Below, one piece after another: positions 36,319 through 44,440 of a DNA stretch of 64,000 nucleotides. The stretch is from contig NZ_JAPFQA010000014.1 in the NCBI RefSeq assembly GCF_027563465.1, positions 62,001 through 126,000 of the forward strand. The letters run 5' to 3'. Below the pieces are notes generated by a model. It was not told the DNA's origin and ran no database searches. It saw nothing but the letters and a program-made list of their open reading frames with translations. The number at the start of each line of letters is the position of its first letter. The first letter of the stretch is position 1. The translations under genes were made by a program, and so were the position numbers. The stretch comes from Mesorhizobium qingshengii. Lineage in GTDB: Bacteria > Pseudomonadota > Alphaproteobacteria > Rhizobiales > Rhizobiaceae.

Positions 36319-37347
36319 ATGATGAGCGAACGTCTCGAAGACATTGCCGCCGCGATCGTGGCCGGTGGCAAGGGCCTGCTGGCGGCCGATGAAAGCTCCG
36401 GCACCATCAAGAAGCGCTTCGATGTCATCGGCGTCGAATCGACCGCGGACAGCCGCCGCGACTATCGTGAGATGATGTTCCGCGCCTCCGACGCGATGAC
36501 GAAGTACATCTCCGGCGTCATTCTCTATGACGAGACCATCCGCCAGAAAGCCGCCGACGGCACGCCGCTGGTCGACATCATCAAGGCCGCCGGTGCCATT
36601 CCCGGCATCAAGGTCGACGCCGGCGCCAAGCCTCTGGCCGGCTTTCCCGGCGACACCATCACCGAGGGTCTGGACGGCTTGCGCGAGCGCCTTGCCGACT
36701 ACCACAAGCTCGGCGCCCGCTTCGCCAAATGGCGCGCGGTGATCGACATCGACACGACCAAGGGCGTGCCATCGGCCACCTCGATCGGCTCCAACGCCCA
36801 TGCGCTCGCCCGCTATGCCGCACTTTGCCAGGAAGCCGGCATCGTGCCGATCGTCGAGCCGGAAGTGCTGATGGATGGCGCGCACGACATCGACACTTGT
36901 TATGAGGTCTCGAAGGCGACGCTGACGAAACTCTATGACGAGCTTTACGCGGCGCGCGTCGTCCTCGAAGGCACGATCCTGAAGCCCAACATGGTGCTGG
37001 CCGGCAAGAAATCGGGCAAGGCGAGCAGCCCGCAAGAAGTCGCGGAGAAGACCATAAAACTGTTCCGCGAGACCGTACCGGCGGCGGTGCCGGGCATCGC
37101 CTTCCTCTCCGGCGGCCAGGAGGACGAGGAAGCAACCGCCAATCTCAACGCCATCAATGCCATCGGGCCGCATCCCTGGAAGCTGACCTTTTCCTATGGC
37201 CGCGCGCTGCAGGCCGCGCCGCAGAAAGCATGGAGCGGCAAGGCGTCGAATATCGCCGCCGGCCAGGCCGCCTTTACCCACCGCGCCCACATGAATTACC
37301 TGGCCGCGCTTGGAAAATGGAAGGCAAGCCTGGAACAGGCCGCCTGA
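36319..37347 (+). CDS. fbaB: Class I fructose-bisphosphate aldolase
   Basis: This 342-residue Schiff-base aldolase splits fructose 1,6-bisphosphate. The imine-forming lysine is Lys222 in LEGTILKPNM. Other conserved parts are LLAADESSGTI near the start, RFAKWRAVI and IAFLSGGQEDEEA. This is the animal-type class I enzyme, often found in rhizobia instead of the metal-dependent class II form. Two ATG codons are adjacent and AGGAGA spacing slightly favours the second. Confidence 0.95.
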   Translation: MMSERLEDIAAAIVAGGKGLLAADESSGTIKKRFDVIGVESTADSRRDYREMMFRASDAMTKYISGVILYDETIRQKAADGTPLVDIIKAAGAIPGIKVDAGAKPLAGFPGDTITEGLDGLRERLADYHKLGARFAKWRAVIDIDTTKGVPSATSIGSNAHALARYAALCQEAGIVPIVEPEVLMDGAHDIDTCYEVSKATLTKLYDELYAARVVLEGTILKPNMVLAGKKSGKASSPQEVAEKTIKLFRETVPAAVPGIAFLSGGQEDEEATANLNAINAIGPHPWKLTFSYGRALQAAPQKAWSGKASNIAAGQAAFTHRAHMNYLAALGKWKASLEQAA

Positions 37348-37370
37348 TCGCAGCTCTTCCGTCTCCCCGC

Positions 37371-37398
37371 AAACCCGGGCCGATGCGCCCGGGTTTTT
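37371..37398 (+). terminator. Rho-independent terminator after fbaB
   Basis: AAACCCGGG pairs with CCCGGGTTT around a short loop and is followed by a T-run, 24 bp after the aldolase stop. Confidence 0.88.
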
Positions 37399-37456
37399 GT
37401 TTGTGGCTTGTCCGCTTGGGATGCAGCGTCTGCATCCTTATTTCCCATTCGGCGCT

Positions 37457-37528
37457 GAGCATGATCCCGAAAAGTGGAATCCGGTTTTCTCGGACAAACG
37501 GGAGCCCGTTTGTCCAGAGATCATGCTC
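37457..37528. repeat. Intergenic palindrome, GAGCATGATC family
   Basis: GAGCATGATC and GATCATGCTC are the outer arms. Inside lies CCGAAAAGTGGAATCCGGTTTTC and a nested hairpin GGACAAACGGG/CCCGTTTGTCC. This is a rhizobial-type intergenic mosaic element, different from the TGCATGTCG family. It lies between the fbaB terminator and the DUF899 gene. Confidence 0.8.
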
Positions 37529-37599
37529 AAACAAACAATCGGCGATGTCGGTTTGTGCCCATCCCGAACGTCCTTGGGATGACAGACAGGGAGAGGCAC

Positions 37600-38340
37600 A
37601 TGCATCGCAACAGAGTGGTTTCGCGCGAAGACTGGTACCAGGCGCACAAGGCGCATCTGGCGCGTGAGAAGGAACTGACGCGACTTCGCGAACGCATCGC
37701 GGCTGAACGGCGTGAACTGCCCTGGCTGAAGATCAGGAAGGACTATGTCTTCGAGACCGAGCAAGGGCCAAAGAAACTGGCCGACCTGTTTGGCGCCAAC
37801 AGCCAGCTGATCGTCTATCACTTCATGTTCGGACCGGGGTGCACGCATCATTGCGAGGGTTGCTCGTTCCTTGCCGACCATATCGACGGCGCCAACCAGC
37901 ATCTGAGGCACCACGACGTGTCGCTGATTGTAGTCTCGCGCGCGCCGCTGGCTGAGCTTTTGCCCTACAAACAACGCATGGGCTGGAAGTTCGACTGGGT
38001 GTCGTCCTACGCCTCGGATTTCAACTTCGATATGCAGGTCTCCTTCACCGACAAGCAGATCGCCGCCGGTGACACCACCTACAATTTCGAGACCCGTCCC
38101 CGGACGTCAAAGGAACTTCCCGGCACCAGTGTTTTCTACCGGGATGAAAATGGCGACATCTTCCTCACCTTCATGTCGCGCGCCCGCGGCGGCGAGGCGT
38201 TGATCGGCACCTATGATTACCTCGACATGACACCGAAGGGCCGCAACGAAACTGGCCCCTATAACGGCCTGATGGATTGGGTGCGGCTGCACGACGAATA
38301 TCAGGACAGGCTGGTAGCGCCGCCAAGTTGCTGCGATTGA
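37600..38340 (+). CDS. DUF899 thioredoxin-like protein
   Basis: This 246-residue protein belongs to the DUF899 family, with a thioredoxin-like fold (LIVYHFMFGPGCTHHCEGCSFLAD). The cysteines in GCTHHCEGC could be redox-active or bind metal, and the tail ends in SCCD. The role is unknown; members are often near antibiotic or stress genes. The start chosen has AGGGAGAGG just upstream; the reading frame extends back through the palindromic repeat but that part is not coding. Confidence 0.82.
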   Translation: MHRNRVVSREDWYQAHKAHLAREKELTRLRERIAAERRELPWLKIRKDYVFETEQGPKKLADLFGANSQLIVYHFMFGPGCTHHCEGCSFLADHIDGANQHLRHHDVSLIVVSRAPLAELLPYKQRMGWKFDWVSSYASDFNFDMQVSFTDKQIAAGDTTYNFETRPRTSKELPGTSVFYRDENGDIFLTFMSRARGGEALIGTYDYLDMTPKGRNETGPYNGLMDWVRLHDEYQDRLVAPPSCCD

Positions 38341-38402
38341 AGAGCGTTCATCTCCGGCGAAACATGCGTTAAAGGTGCCGCAGATCATTCCACGGTATTG
38401 CC

Positions 38403-39128
38403 ATGCGCTTCCCGGCCCTTCTCACCTGGCTCGCCTTCCCGATCTACGTCTGGCAAGGCCTTGGCGTGCGCCGCCGCACGACGCGCATGCTGCCGGCGCA
38501 GGGGCCGGTCATGCACGATCTCGCGGGCAAGGCGCCGGCGATCTCGCTTCTGGTGCTTGGTGATTCCTCGGCTGCCTCGGTCGGCATCGGCAATTCCGAG
38601 GACGGACTTGCCGCGCAACTCGCCGTTCTGATTTCGCAGGGCACCGGCCGCGCCGTGCGCTGGCGCGCGGCCGGCTTCAATTCCGCGACATCAGGCCAGA
38701 TCCGCGACCATGTCCTGCCCAATCTGTCGGCGGATCCGTGGACGCACATCGTGCTGGCCATCGGCACCAACGACACCAAGAATTTTCATTCCGTGCCGCG
38801 CTTCAAGAAGGAGTTTGGTGGCCTGCTCTACGCGCTGCGCGCCAAATGGCCGGAAGCGCGCGTGGTCTGGTCGCCGGTGCTGGAGTTCACCCGCGCGCCG
38901 GCCATGCCGGCGCTGCTCGGCAAGATCCTCGAGATCCGCGCCACCGAGATGAACCGGATGGGCGAACGCCTTTGCCTCGAACGCGGCGCGGTGCCGGCGC
39001 CGCGCCTGCCGATCACCAACCCTGAAGCCGGTTTTGCTTCCGACGGTTTTCATGCCTCGGAGGCCGGCTACCGGGCCTGGGCGGAACATCTGGTCGGCCT
39101 GGTGCTGGGCGAGCAACGCCCGGTGTAG
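38403..39128 (+). CDS. SGNH/GDSL-type hydrolase
   Basis: This 241-residue esterase-like protein has the block I motif VLGDSSAASVG (Ser nucleophile), an oxyanion-hole Asn in GTNDTKN and the catalytic Asp-His in SDGFHAS. A short hydrophobic N terminus could act as an uncleaved signal or membrane anchor. Such enzymes remove acetyl or acyl groups from lipids, sugars or cell wall. The substrate is unknown. Confidence 0.82.
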   Translation: MRFPALLTWLAFPIYVWQGLGVRRRTTRMLPAQGPVMHDLAGKAPAISLLVLGDSSAASVGIGNSEDGLAAQLAVLISQGTGRAVRWRAAGFNSATSGQIRDHVLPNLSADPWTHIVLAIGTNDTKNFHSVPRFKKEFGGLLYALRAKWPEARVVWSPVLEFTRAPAMPALLGKILEIRATEMNRMGERLCLERGAVPAPRLPITNPEAGFASDGFHASEAGYRAWAEHLVGLVLGEQRPV

Positions 39129-39159
39129 CGGCGACAGGCAAACACCCGTCGCCACCCCG

Positions 39160-39321
39160 CTATGCCCAATGCCCCAGCACCGCCGTGATCGAAATCGCAG
39201 CCATCGCCAGCAGCGCGAGCTTCCAGAAGTCACTGCGCCGTTTCAGCCCCGGCCAGCCGAGCGGCTTGATCAGCTGGATGGCCATGATGCCAACAATGAC
39301 GAGCGCGAGGAGTTTCGACAT
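39160..39321 (-). CDS. 53-residue two-helix membrane protein
   Basis: MSKLLALVIVGIMAIQLIKP forms a first helix and the segment FWKLALLAMAAISITAVLGH a second, joined by a short charged turn. The protein is not recognised. AAGGCGGC precedes the ATG. Its first codons and upstream sequence are duplicated at 40913-40970, on the other side of the neighbouring glycosyltransferase gene. Confidence 0.65.
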   Translation of the reverse strand: MSKLLALVIVGIMAIQLIKPLGWPGLKRRSDFWKLALLAMAAISITAVLGHWA

Positions 39322-39356
39322 GCCGCCTTTGACCAGCAACGCGGCCGGCTGTCAAA
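39301..39356 (-). repeat. Direct repeat copy 1 (5' end of the 53-residue gene)
   Basis: This segment, covering the ribosome site and first codons of the small membrane protein, recurs at 40913-40970 with about 87 percent identity by eye and a 2-base gap. The two copies bracket the glycosyltransferase gene in the same orientation. Confidence 0.8.
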
Positions 39357-39377
39357 ACCTGCTTCCAAAAAGCAGGT
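39357..39377 (-). terminator. Possible terminator after the glycosyltransferase gene
   Basis: ACCTGCTT pairs with AAGCAGGT around a five-base loop, followed on the minus strand by GGTTTTG. The T-run is short, so termination may be partial. Confidence 0.45.
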
Positions 39378-39422
39378 CGCAGCCAGAAGCTCAATGTCTC
39401 CATATGAACTGATTCCGGTCGC

Positions 39423-40868
39423 CTACTGTCCGTTCTTGGGGACGCAGGCGCGCGCATCGCGCAGGTCATAGATCCTGACTGTCGGCGCGACGTAGCCATA
39501 GTCGCCATATGGTTTCGAAAATTGCGCTGCGATATGACCATCGAGGCAGCGGAACATGCCGGCAAGCTCATATGTTCTCGGGTCTTGCTCGCTCAGCCCC
39601 CCGCCACGCAGGTATCGCTGAAATTTCAGCGATACGAGGTAATCGACTGATGAAAGATCGCGGTAGTCATTGGTTTCTGGTGCCGGCTCTCCCATTGGAA
39701 AATCAACCACAAAACGCATGATGCCTTGCCTTTCAAGGAAGCGCATCGCCGCAAAGCGGGTATCGGTTTCCCGGTCCAGGTTCGCGACATAGGCCATGCC
39801 GGCATGCGCACTCGCAACCATGGCGACGAGCCCAAGTGTGGTGGCGACCAGCCGGTTTCGGGGCGCAATCGACCTGGAGCAGGCGATGCCGGCGGCCAGC
39901 AGCAGATAGATGACCACCGGCAAGATGTAACGCATTAAGCCGACCAGCTTGAGCGGCGAGAGCTCGAGCAGGAAGAGCCAAAGCAAAGCCGCACCCGCGT
40001 AGGTGGCGACATATCTGTTGCGGTCGGCGATGATGGCGACGGCGATTGCCCCAAGGGCGATAGCCACGGTCGGGCCGGTGAGGCTGGGAATCAGATGGTA
40101 GCGGAAATGCGTGAGCCCGTAGCCCTCCCAGAACCATTCCTTGAGATCGTGGCCCGTTTCAGCGTGCTTCAGTTCCGAGCCAAGGCCTTTGATGACGGTT
40201 GAAAGTCCGCTTCCGGTCTCGGTCAACAGCGACACGCCGAATATCGCGACCACCGTGAGCGCGTCCGTGGCGGCAACGATGATGCCTTGTCTGATGCTGA
40301 GCCTGCAGTAGACGATCGCCGCTATGAAAAGAACGAGGCTGTTGCCGGCGCCCGCATATTTCGCCGTAACGGCAAGCCCGAGCGCACATCCGAAATAGAC
40401 GAGATTGACCGTGGTGACCTGCTCTTTCAACCGCACCAGTGCATGCAGCCCGACACAGATGGCGAAGACCAGGACAGCGTCTTCCTTGAAATAATGCGCA
40501 TGAACCGCGATGGCTGGCGACGCCGCGAAAACACAGGCCCACAGGAAGGCATTGATGCCGTCTGCGTAGCGTCGCAAGACGACATAGAAGAGGACGCTTG
40601 CCGCGACGCAGGCCAAGGCACTGACACTCCGGCCGGCCAGCAAGTAGTCGTGTTCGTTCGACGCCCCGGAAAGCCATCCGGCAAAGCGGGCCAATACGAT
40701 CATCAACGGCGGATGCGCGTAATTGTGGTGCTGTCCTGCGGCAAACGCCACTTTGAGCGGCTCGTCCGGCTGGATCCCGAACGGGAAGTCGATGTTGTAG
40801 AAGGCGAGCGATGCCGAGATCGTTATCAGTACCAGGATAGCCGGCACCTGGGAATCGGCCCGCTTCAC
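39423..40868 (-). CDS. Multi-spanning glycosyltransferase, GT39/ArnT-like
   Basis: This 481-residue membrane protein has about eleven hydrophobic segments and a short periplasmic C-terminal domain. Near the start, IQPDEPLKVAFA carries the acidic pair of polyprenol-phosphate sugar transferases, and NYAHPPLMIVLARF matches the family motif H-P-P. It would move a sugar from a lipid carrier to an acceptor at the periplasmic face. The start is GTG, overlapping the TGA stop of a 22-codon duplicated leader. It lies between two direct repeats and looks inserted. Confidence 0.75.
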   Translation of the reverse strand: MKRADSQVPAILVLITISASLAFYNIDFPFGIQPDEPLKVAFAAGQHHNYAHPPLMIVLARFAGWLSGASNEHDYLLAGRSVSALACVAASVLFYVVLRRYADGINAFLWACVFAASPAIAVHAHYFKEDAVLVFAICVGLHALVRLKEQVTTVNLVYFGCALGLAVTAKYAGAGNSLVLFIAAIVYCRLSIRQGIIVAATDALTVVAIFGVSLLTETGSGLSTVIKGLGSELKHAETGHDLKEWFWEGYGLTHFRYHLIPSLTGPTVAIALGAIAVAIIADRNRYVATYAGAALLWLFLLELSPLKLVGLMRYILPVVIYLLLAAGIACSRSIAPRNRLVATTLGLVAMVASAHAGMAYVANLDRETDTRFAAMRFLERQGIMRFVVDFPMGEPAPETNDYRDLSSVDYLVSLKFQRYLRGGGLSEQDPRTYELAGMFRCLDGHIAAQFSKPYGDYGYVAPTVRIYDLRDARACVPKNGQ

Positions 40869-40933
40869 CAGGCCGACCCGGCCGGCCGGCTGAAGGGGTG
40901 GCCGGCGATAACGGGCGCAAGGAGTTTCGACAT
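40865..40933 (-). pseudogene. 22-codon remnant of the 53-residue membrane protein gene
   Basis: It reads MSKLLAPVIAGHPFSRPAGS, then AW and a stop. The first ten codons match the intact gene at 39160-39321 and the rest diverges. The TGA stop overlaps the GTG start of the glycosyltransferase (GTGA), so it could now act as a coupled leader peptide. Confidence 0.6.
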
Positions 40934-40970
40934 GCCGTCTTTTTGACCAGCATCACGGTCGGCTGTCAAA
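40913..40970 (-). repeat. Direct repeat copy 2 (5' end of the 53-residue gene)
   Basis: This 58-bp segment is the partner of 39301-39356. It includes the upstream stretch TTTGACAGCCG, the ribosome site region and the codons for MSKLL. Confidence 0.8.
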
Positions 40971-41001
40971 GCGCTCCCCGCGCTCGTCTCCAGGAGACCT
41001 A

Positions 41002-41955
41002 TTATCTCAGCGGCTTCAGACCTGCCTCGATCGAGGCGCGCTTCGGTTCGAGGAACGGCGGCAAGGCAAGGCTTTCGCCCAGTGTTTCCAGCGGCTCGTC
41101 GGCGGTGAATCCCGGCCCGTCGGTGGCGATCTCGAACAGGATGCCGTTCGGCTCGCGGAAATAGAGCGAGCGGAAGTAGTAGCGCTCGACCTCGCCGCTC
41201 GACGGCAGCCGGAACTCGGCCAGACGGGCGGTCCATTGATGCAGCGTCTCCTGGTCCGGGGCCCTGAAGGCAACGTGATGAACCGCGCCGGCGCCTTGTC
41301 TTGCGGGCGCCAGCCCAGGCTGCACGGCGACATGAAGCTCCGCCGCCGGCCCGCCCTCGCCCATTTCGAAGACATGGACATGGCCCTCGCCGTCCGGCGA
41401 GGCATGGTCGCGGACCTTGCGCATGTTCATCACCCTGGTCAGCACCGCCTCGGTGTTGGTGATGTCGGGAACACTGATGACGATCGGCCCAAGCCCGCGA
41501 ATCTGGTGTTCGACCGGCACCGGGCTCTGCGCCCAGGCATGGCTGTCGCCCTTGCCGCCATCGCTGACCAGCCTCAGGCGCTGACCTTCGGGATCCTCGA
41601 AATCCAGCGACGGATAGCCGCCGATATCGGCAATCTCGCCTGTCGCGACGTTTTCACCGGCGAGGTGCTGCTTCCACCAGGCAAGGCTCTCCCGGCTGCC
41701 GACCCTCAGGCTGGTCCGCGCGATGCTGTGGGTGCCGCGCCGCTCGCGGCCAACCGGCCAGTCGAAGAAGGTGAGGTCGGTGCCCGGTGTCGCTTCGCCA
41801 TCGGCATAGAAGAGGTGATAGGCCGAGGTATCGTCCTGGTTGACCGTCTTCTTGACCAGCCTCAGCCCCAGCACCTTCGTGTAGAAGCGAAGATTACCTG
41901 GCGCATTGGCGGTGATGGCGGTCAGATGGTGGATTCCTGTCAGTTGCAGGCTCAT
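41002..41955 (-). CDS. Ring-cleaving dioxygenase-like VOC protein (MhqO type)
   Basis: This 317-residue protein has two large VOC modules: GIHHLTAITANAPGNLRFYT at the N terminus and AVHHVAFRAPDQETLHQW near residue 225. Likely metal ligands are the first His of each and Glu in GILFEIATDGPG. The match is to MhqO/MhqA proteins, linked to quinone and hydroquinone resistance in Bacillus. It faces the small DUF1127-like gene across 310 bp that hold a palindromic operator. Confidence 0.82.
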   Translation of the reverse strand: MSLQLTGIHHLTAITANAPGNLRFYTKVLGLRLVKKTVNQDDTSAYHLFYADGEATPGTDLTFFDWPVGRERRGTHSIARTSLRVGSRESLAWWKQHLAGENVATGEIADIGGYPSLDFEDPEGQRLRLVSDGGKGDSHAWAQSPVPVEHQIRGLGPIVISVPDITNTEAVLTRVMNMRKVRDHASPDGEGHVHVFEMGEGGPAAELHVAVQPGLAPARQGAGAVHHVAFRAPDQETLHQWTARLAEFRLPSSGEVERYYFRSLYFREPNGILFEIATDGPGFTADEPLETLGESLALPPFLEPKRASIEAGLKPLR

Positions 41956-42199
41956 GGTCGTCTCCCTGTTTCTGGGGAAGAATTTTCTCCTTTCATATCA
42001 GAACCGCGGCCACGCCGCTGAAGTCCTCATATCCCGACGGTCCGTCGCCGAACCCTGAACAATTGCGGCCAAACCATTGCTCCCCCTGGTGAACAATCGG
42101 CTGCCCTGCGCAGCCTGCGCGGACACGGCGCCATCAGTCGAAACCGATGCTTTCCCAGGGAAATGAGCCGGTCGGAACGATCGTCGAGCGCCCTGCCAT

Positions 42200-42240
42200 C
42201 CTCCTGACAGACTGCTGTCAGGAGGGGTATGCGATAGTGC
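42200..42240 (+). promoter_or_regulatory. Operator-promoter unit 1 of the WYL cluster
   Basis: CCTCCTGACAG-ACTG-CTGTCAGGAGG is a perfect 11-bp inverted repeat, followed at a fixed distance by TGCGATAGTGC, which probably holds the -10 region. The same composite recurs at 43100-43141 with identical spacing. It precedes the 55-residue gene at 42267. The WYL regulator encoded at 43658 is the natural candidate to bind it. Confidence 0.72.
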
Positions 42241-42266
42241 CTCCAGCCAAAGAGAGGAGAATAGCC

Positions 42267-42434
42267 ATGAATAGTTTTACCATTCTGCGCGGCATGCAGC
42301 ACTATGTCGGCAAGATACGCACGATGCGCAACGAGATCCGCACCCAATGGTTCATGAACTCGCTGCCGGCGGACATTCGCAAGGATATCGGCTGGCCGGA
42401 CATGTATGCCGACCGTCGCCCTCGCGGCAATTGA
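42267..42434 (+). CDS. DUF1127-like small basic protein
   Basis: This 55-residue protein has a very strong ribosome site (GAGAGGAG). The second half, FMNSLPADIRKDIGWPDMY, follows the DUF1127 pattern in which a helix ends in L-x-D-I-G followed by a short tail. Such peptides in alphaproteobacteria bind RNA or affect phosphate and carbon metabolism. It lies directly behind operator unit 1. Confidence 0.72.
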   Translation: MNSFTILRGMQHYVGKIRTMRNEIRTQWFMNSLPADIRKDIGWPDMYADRRPRGN

Positions 42435-42517
42435 GACGAATTTTTCGACACAGCGGTTGGATGTGGGCGCGTCAACGCCCAGATAACAGGTCCGGCGCGC
42501 GTGGGATGGAGCGAGCT

Positions 42518-43108
42518 ATGCCAGAGCAGAAGACAATCGGCTTTCTTTTCATCCAGGGCTTTGCCGACTGGGAGTATGGGCTGCTGGCGGCATCGGCCGT
42601 CGAATGGTTCGGCGCCCGCGCCGTATCGTTGACGCCGGACGGCAAGCCGGTGACAGGGATTAGCGGTTTTCAGCTGGTGCCTGACCGCTCGACCGGCGCC
42701 GATGAGAATACCGATCTCGACGCCGTCACCGTCATCGGCTCCGACCAGTGGTTTGGCAAGGCGCCACCGGATATCGCCGAACTGCTCAAATCCGTTGCAT
42801 CGCGCGGCGGCGTCGTTGGCGGCATCTGCGCCGGGACGCTGGCACTGGCCCGTGCCGGTATGTTCGAAAAGGCCAAGCATACCAGCAATGGCCGCGACTG
42901 GATCAACCGTCACGAAGCGGGCTATGCCGGCGACCGCAACTATCAGGACGTGCCGCACGCGGTGGCCGACGGCACGGTCGTTTCCGCGCCGGGTTCGGCG
43001 CCCGGCACCTTTGCTCTTGCCTTTCTGAAGACGCTCTATCCCGAAAGAGGCAGCGATCTCGCGCAGATGCGGACGCTGTTTGCCAAGGAATATGCTGAAG
43101 GCTCCTGA
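42518..43108 (+). CDS. DJ-1/PfpI family protein
   Basis: This 196-residue protein has the flavodoxin-like DJ-1 fold, with the nucleophile Cys104 in GGICAGTLALA and Glu in FADWEYG. DJ-1 relatives act as stress chaperones, glyoxalases or amidases, and the exact role is not predictable. GGAG before ATG at 42518 fixes the start. Its TGA stop lies inside the left arm of operator unit 2. Confidence 0.85.
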   Translation: MPEQKTIGFLFIQGFADWEYGLLAASAVEWFGARAVSLTPDGKPVTGISGFQLVPDRSTGADENTDLDAVTVIGSDQWFGKAPPDIAELLKSVASRGGVVGGICAGTLALARAGMFEKAKHTSNGRDWINRHEAGYAGDRNYQDVPHAVADGTVVSAPGSAPGTFALAFLKTLYPERGSDLAQMRTLFAKEYAEGS

Positions 43109-43141
43109 CAGAATGCTGTCAGGAGCCGCGTGCGATGGTGC
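43100..43141 (+). promoter_or_regulatory. Operator-promoter unit 2 of the WYL cluster
   Basis: GGCTCCTGACAG-AATG-CTGTCAGGAGCC is a perfect 12-bp inverted repeat, followed by TGCGATGGTGC at the same distance as in unit 1. It overlaps the end of the DJ-1 gene and precedes the MGMT-like gene at 43177. Confidence 0.72.
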
Positions 43142-43176
43142 AGACTGCTGCACACCGGCGGTGGAGATGACGATCG

Positions 43177-43584
43177 ATGAAAAGCTGGAATGACAGGCTG
43201 AACACGCCCGGCATCAATGGCGTCAAGCCGACACCACGCACGATGGGAGACGTCATCGAGGGTCAGCCGATGCTGGTGCCGACACCGCGACAGGTCGACG
43301 ATTTCATCCGCTCTATACCCGAGGGCGTCGAGATGGACGTTCGTGCACTGCGCACGGCACTTGCCATCGAGCATGGCGCCGAAGTGACATGCCCGGTCAC
43401 AACCGGCTATCATTTGCGCACCGTTGCGGAGGCAGCCAAAGAGGATCTCGAACGTGGCATGGCATTGAGCGACGTAGCGCCCTTCTGGCGTGTGCTCGAC
43501 GCGAAGACGCCGACAACGAGGAAATTGTCCTTCGGCGCGGAATTCGTAGCAGCGCAACGCAAGCGTGAAGGACTGAAACCATAG
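43177..43584 (+). CDS. MGMT-like DNA-binding-domain protein (weak call)
   Basis: This 135-residue protein has the pattern of a small family often labelled MGMT family protein: IPEGVEMDVRALRTALAIEHGAEVTCPVTTGYHLR in outline, then PFWRVLDAKTP. It resembles the helical DNA-binding part of alkyltransferases but lacks the PCHR active-site motif, so it should not repair alkyl groups itself. It follows operator unit 2 and ends exactly at the start of a palindromic repeat. Confidence 0.6.
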   Translation: MKSWNDRLNTPGINGVKPTPRTMGDVIEGQPMLVPTPRQVDDFIRSIPEGVEMDVRALRTALAIEHGAEVTCPVTTGYHLRTVAEAAKEDLERGMALSDVAPFWRVLDAKTPTTRKLSFGAEFVAAQRKREGLKP

Positions 43585-43631
43585 TGCATGTCGCCCAGGA
43601 ACGGGCACCGGTTTTGGGACAACGACATGCA
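43585..43631. repeat. Intergenic palindromic repeat, TGCATGTCG family
   Basis: TGCATGTCGCCCAGGAACG and CCGGTTTTGGGACAACGACATGCA form the arms. It begins at the base after the MGMT-like stop codon and ends 26 bp before the WYL regulator start. Confidence 0.88.
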
Positions 43632-43657
43632 TGAGAACAACACCGAGGGACCATACG

Positions 43658-44377
43658 ATGCGCCGTGCCGACAGGCTCTTCCAGATCGTGCAGCATCTGC
43701 GTGGCGGCCGTCTGGTCACCGCACAGAAGCTCGGCACGTGGCTCGAGGTTTCCGAGCGAACCATCTACCGCGACATCGCCGACCTGCAGTCGACCGGGGT
43801 GCCGATCGACGGCGAAGCCGGCGTCGGCTACATGATGAGGGAAGGTTTCGACCTTCCGCCGCTGATGTTCACGCGTGACGAGATCGTGGCGCTGGTTGCC
43901 GGCGCCCGCATGGTGCGCGCCTTTGGCGGCGCCGCCATGGCGCGTGCCGCCGACGAGGCGCTGGTCAAGATCGGTGCGGTGCTGCCGGACGCCGAAAAGG
44001 ACCGCATCGCCCGCACCGAGATCCACACGCCGATGTGGGTGGTCAGCGACGCCGCCCGCGAAGCGATCGACCTGATCGAGCGCGCGGTCGAAAAGCGCCA
44101 GGTGCTGACCGTCGACTATTCCGACGAGGCCGGGCGCGGCACCGCGCGTGATATCCGCCCGCTCGGCCTGTGGTTCTGGGGCAAGGTGTGGACGCTTGTC
44201 GCCTGGTGCGAGATGCGCGACGATTTTCGCGCCTTCCGTATCGATCGCATCGCCTCGGTGGTCATCGCCGGCCGCATCTTCAAGCCGGAGCGCGGCAAGC
44301 AGCTTGCCGATTTCTACCGGGCTGTGGAGCGCAGCGAGGACTACGGCATGGCGCCGGATCGCGCGGCGCGGACCTGA
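43658..44377 (+). CDS. YafY-family transcriptional regulator with WYL domain
   Basis: This 239-residue regulator has an N-terminal DeoR-type winged helix (LFQIVQHLRGGRLVTAQKLG, then SERTIYRDIADLQ) and a WYL-type domain (RDIRPLGLWFWGKVWTLVAWCEMRDDFRAFRIDR). WYL domains sense nucleic acids or small ligands. It ends a cluster that holds two identical-type palindromic promoters, its likely targets. GAGGGA before ATG at 43658 is preferred over an earlier ATG inside the repeat. A terminator follows. Confidence 0.88.
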   Translation: MRRADRLFQIVQHLRGGRLVTAQKLGTWLEVSERTIYRDIADLQSTGVPIDGEAGVGYMMREGFDLPPLMFTRDEIVALVAGARMVRAFGGAAMARAADEALVKIGAVLPDAEKDRIARTEIHTPMWVVSDAAREAIDLIERAVEKRQVLTVDYSDEAGRGTARDIRPLGLWFWGKVWTLVAWCEMRDDFRAFRIDRIASVVIAGRIFKPERGKQLADFYRAVERSEDYGMAPDRAART

Positions 44378-44392
44378 GACTGCTGGACCGCA

Positions 44393-44423
44393 CAAAAAAA
44401 GCCCGCTCGAAGCGGGCTTTTTC
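44393..44423. terminator. Bidirectional Rho-independent terminator
   Basis: A-run, then AAGCCCGCT pairing with AGCGGGCTT, then a T-run. It sits between the convergent WYL regulator and trcR and should serve both. Confidence 0.9.
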
Positions 44424-44440
44424 TTGTGTGGTCAGAGACC

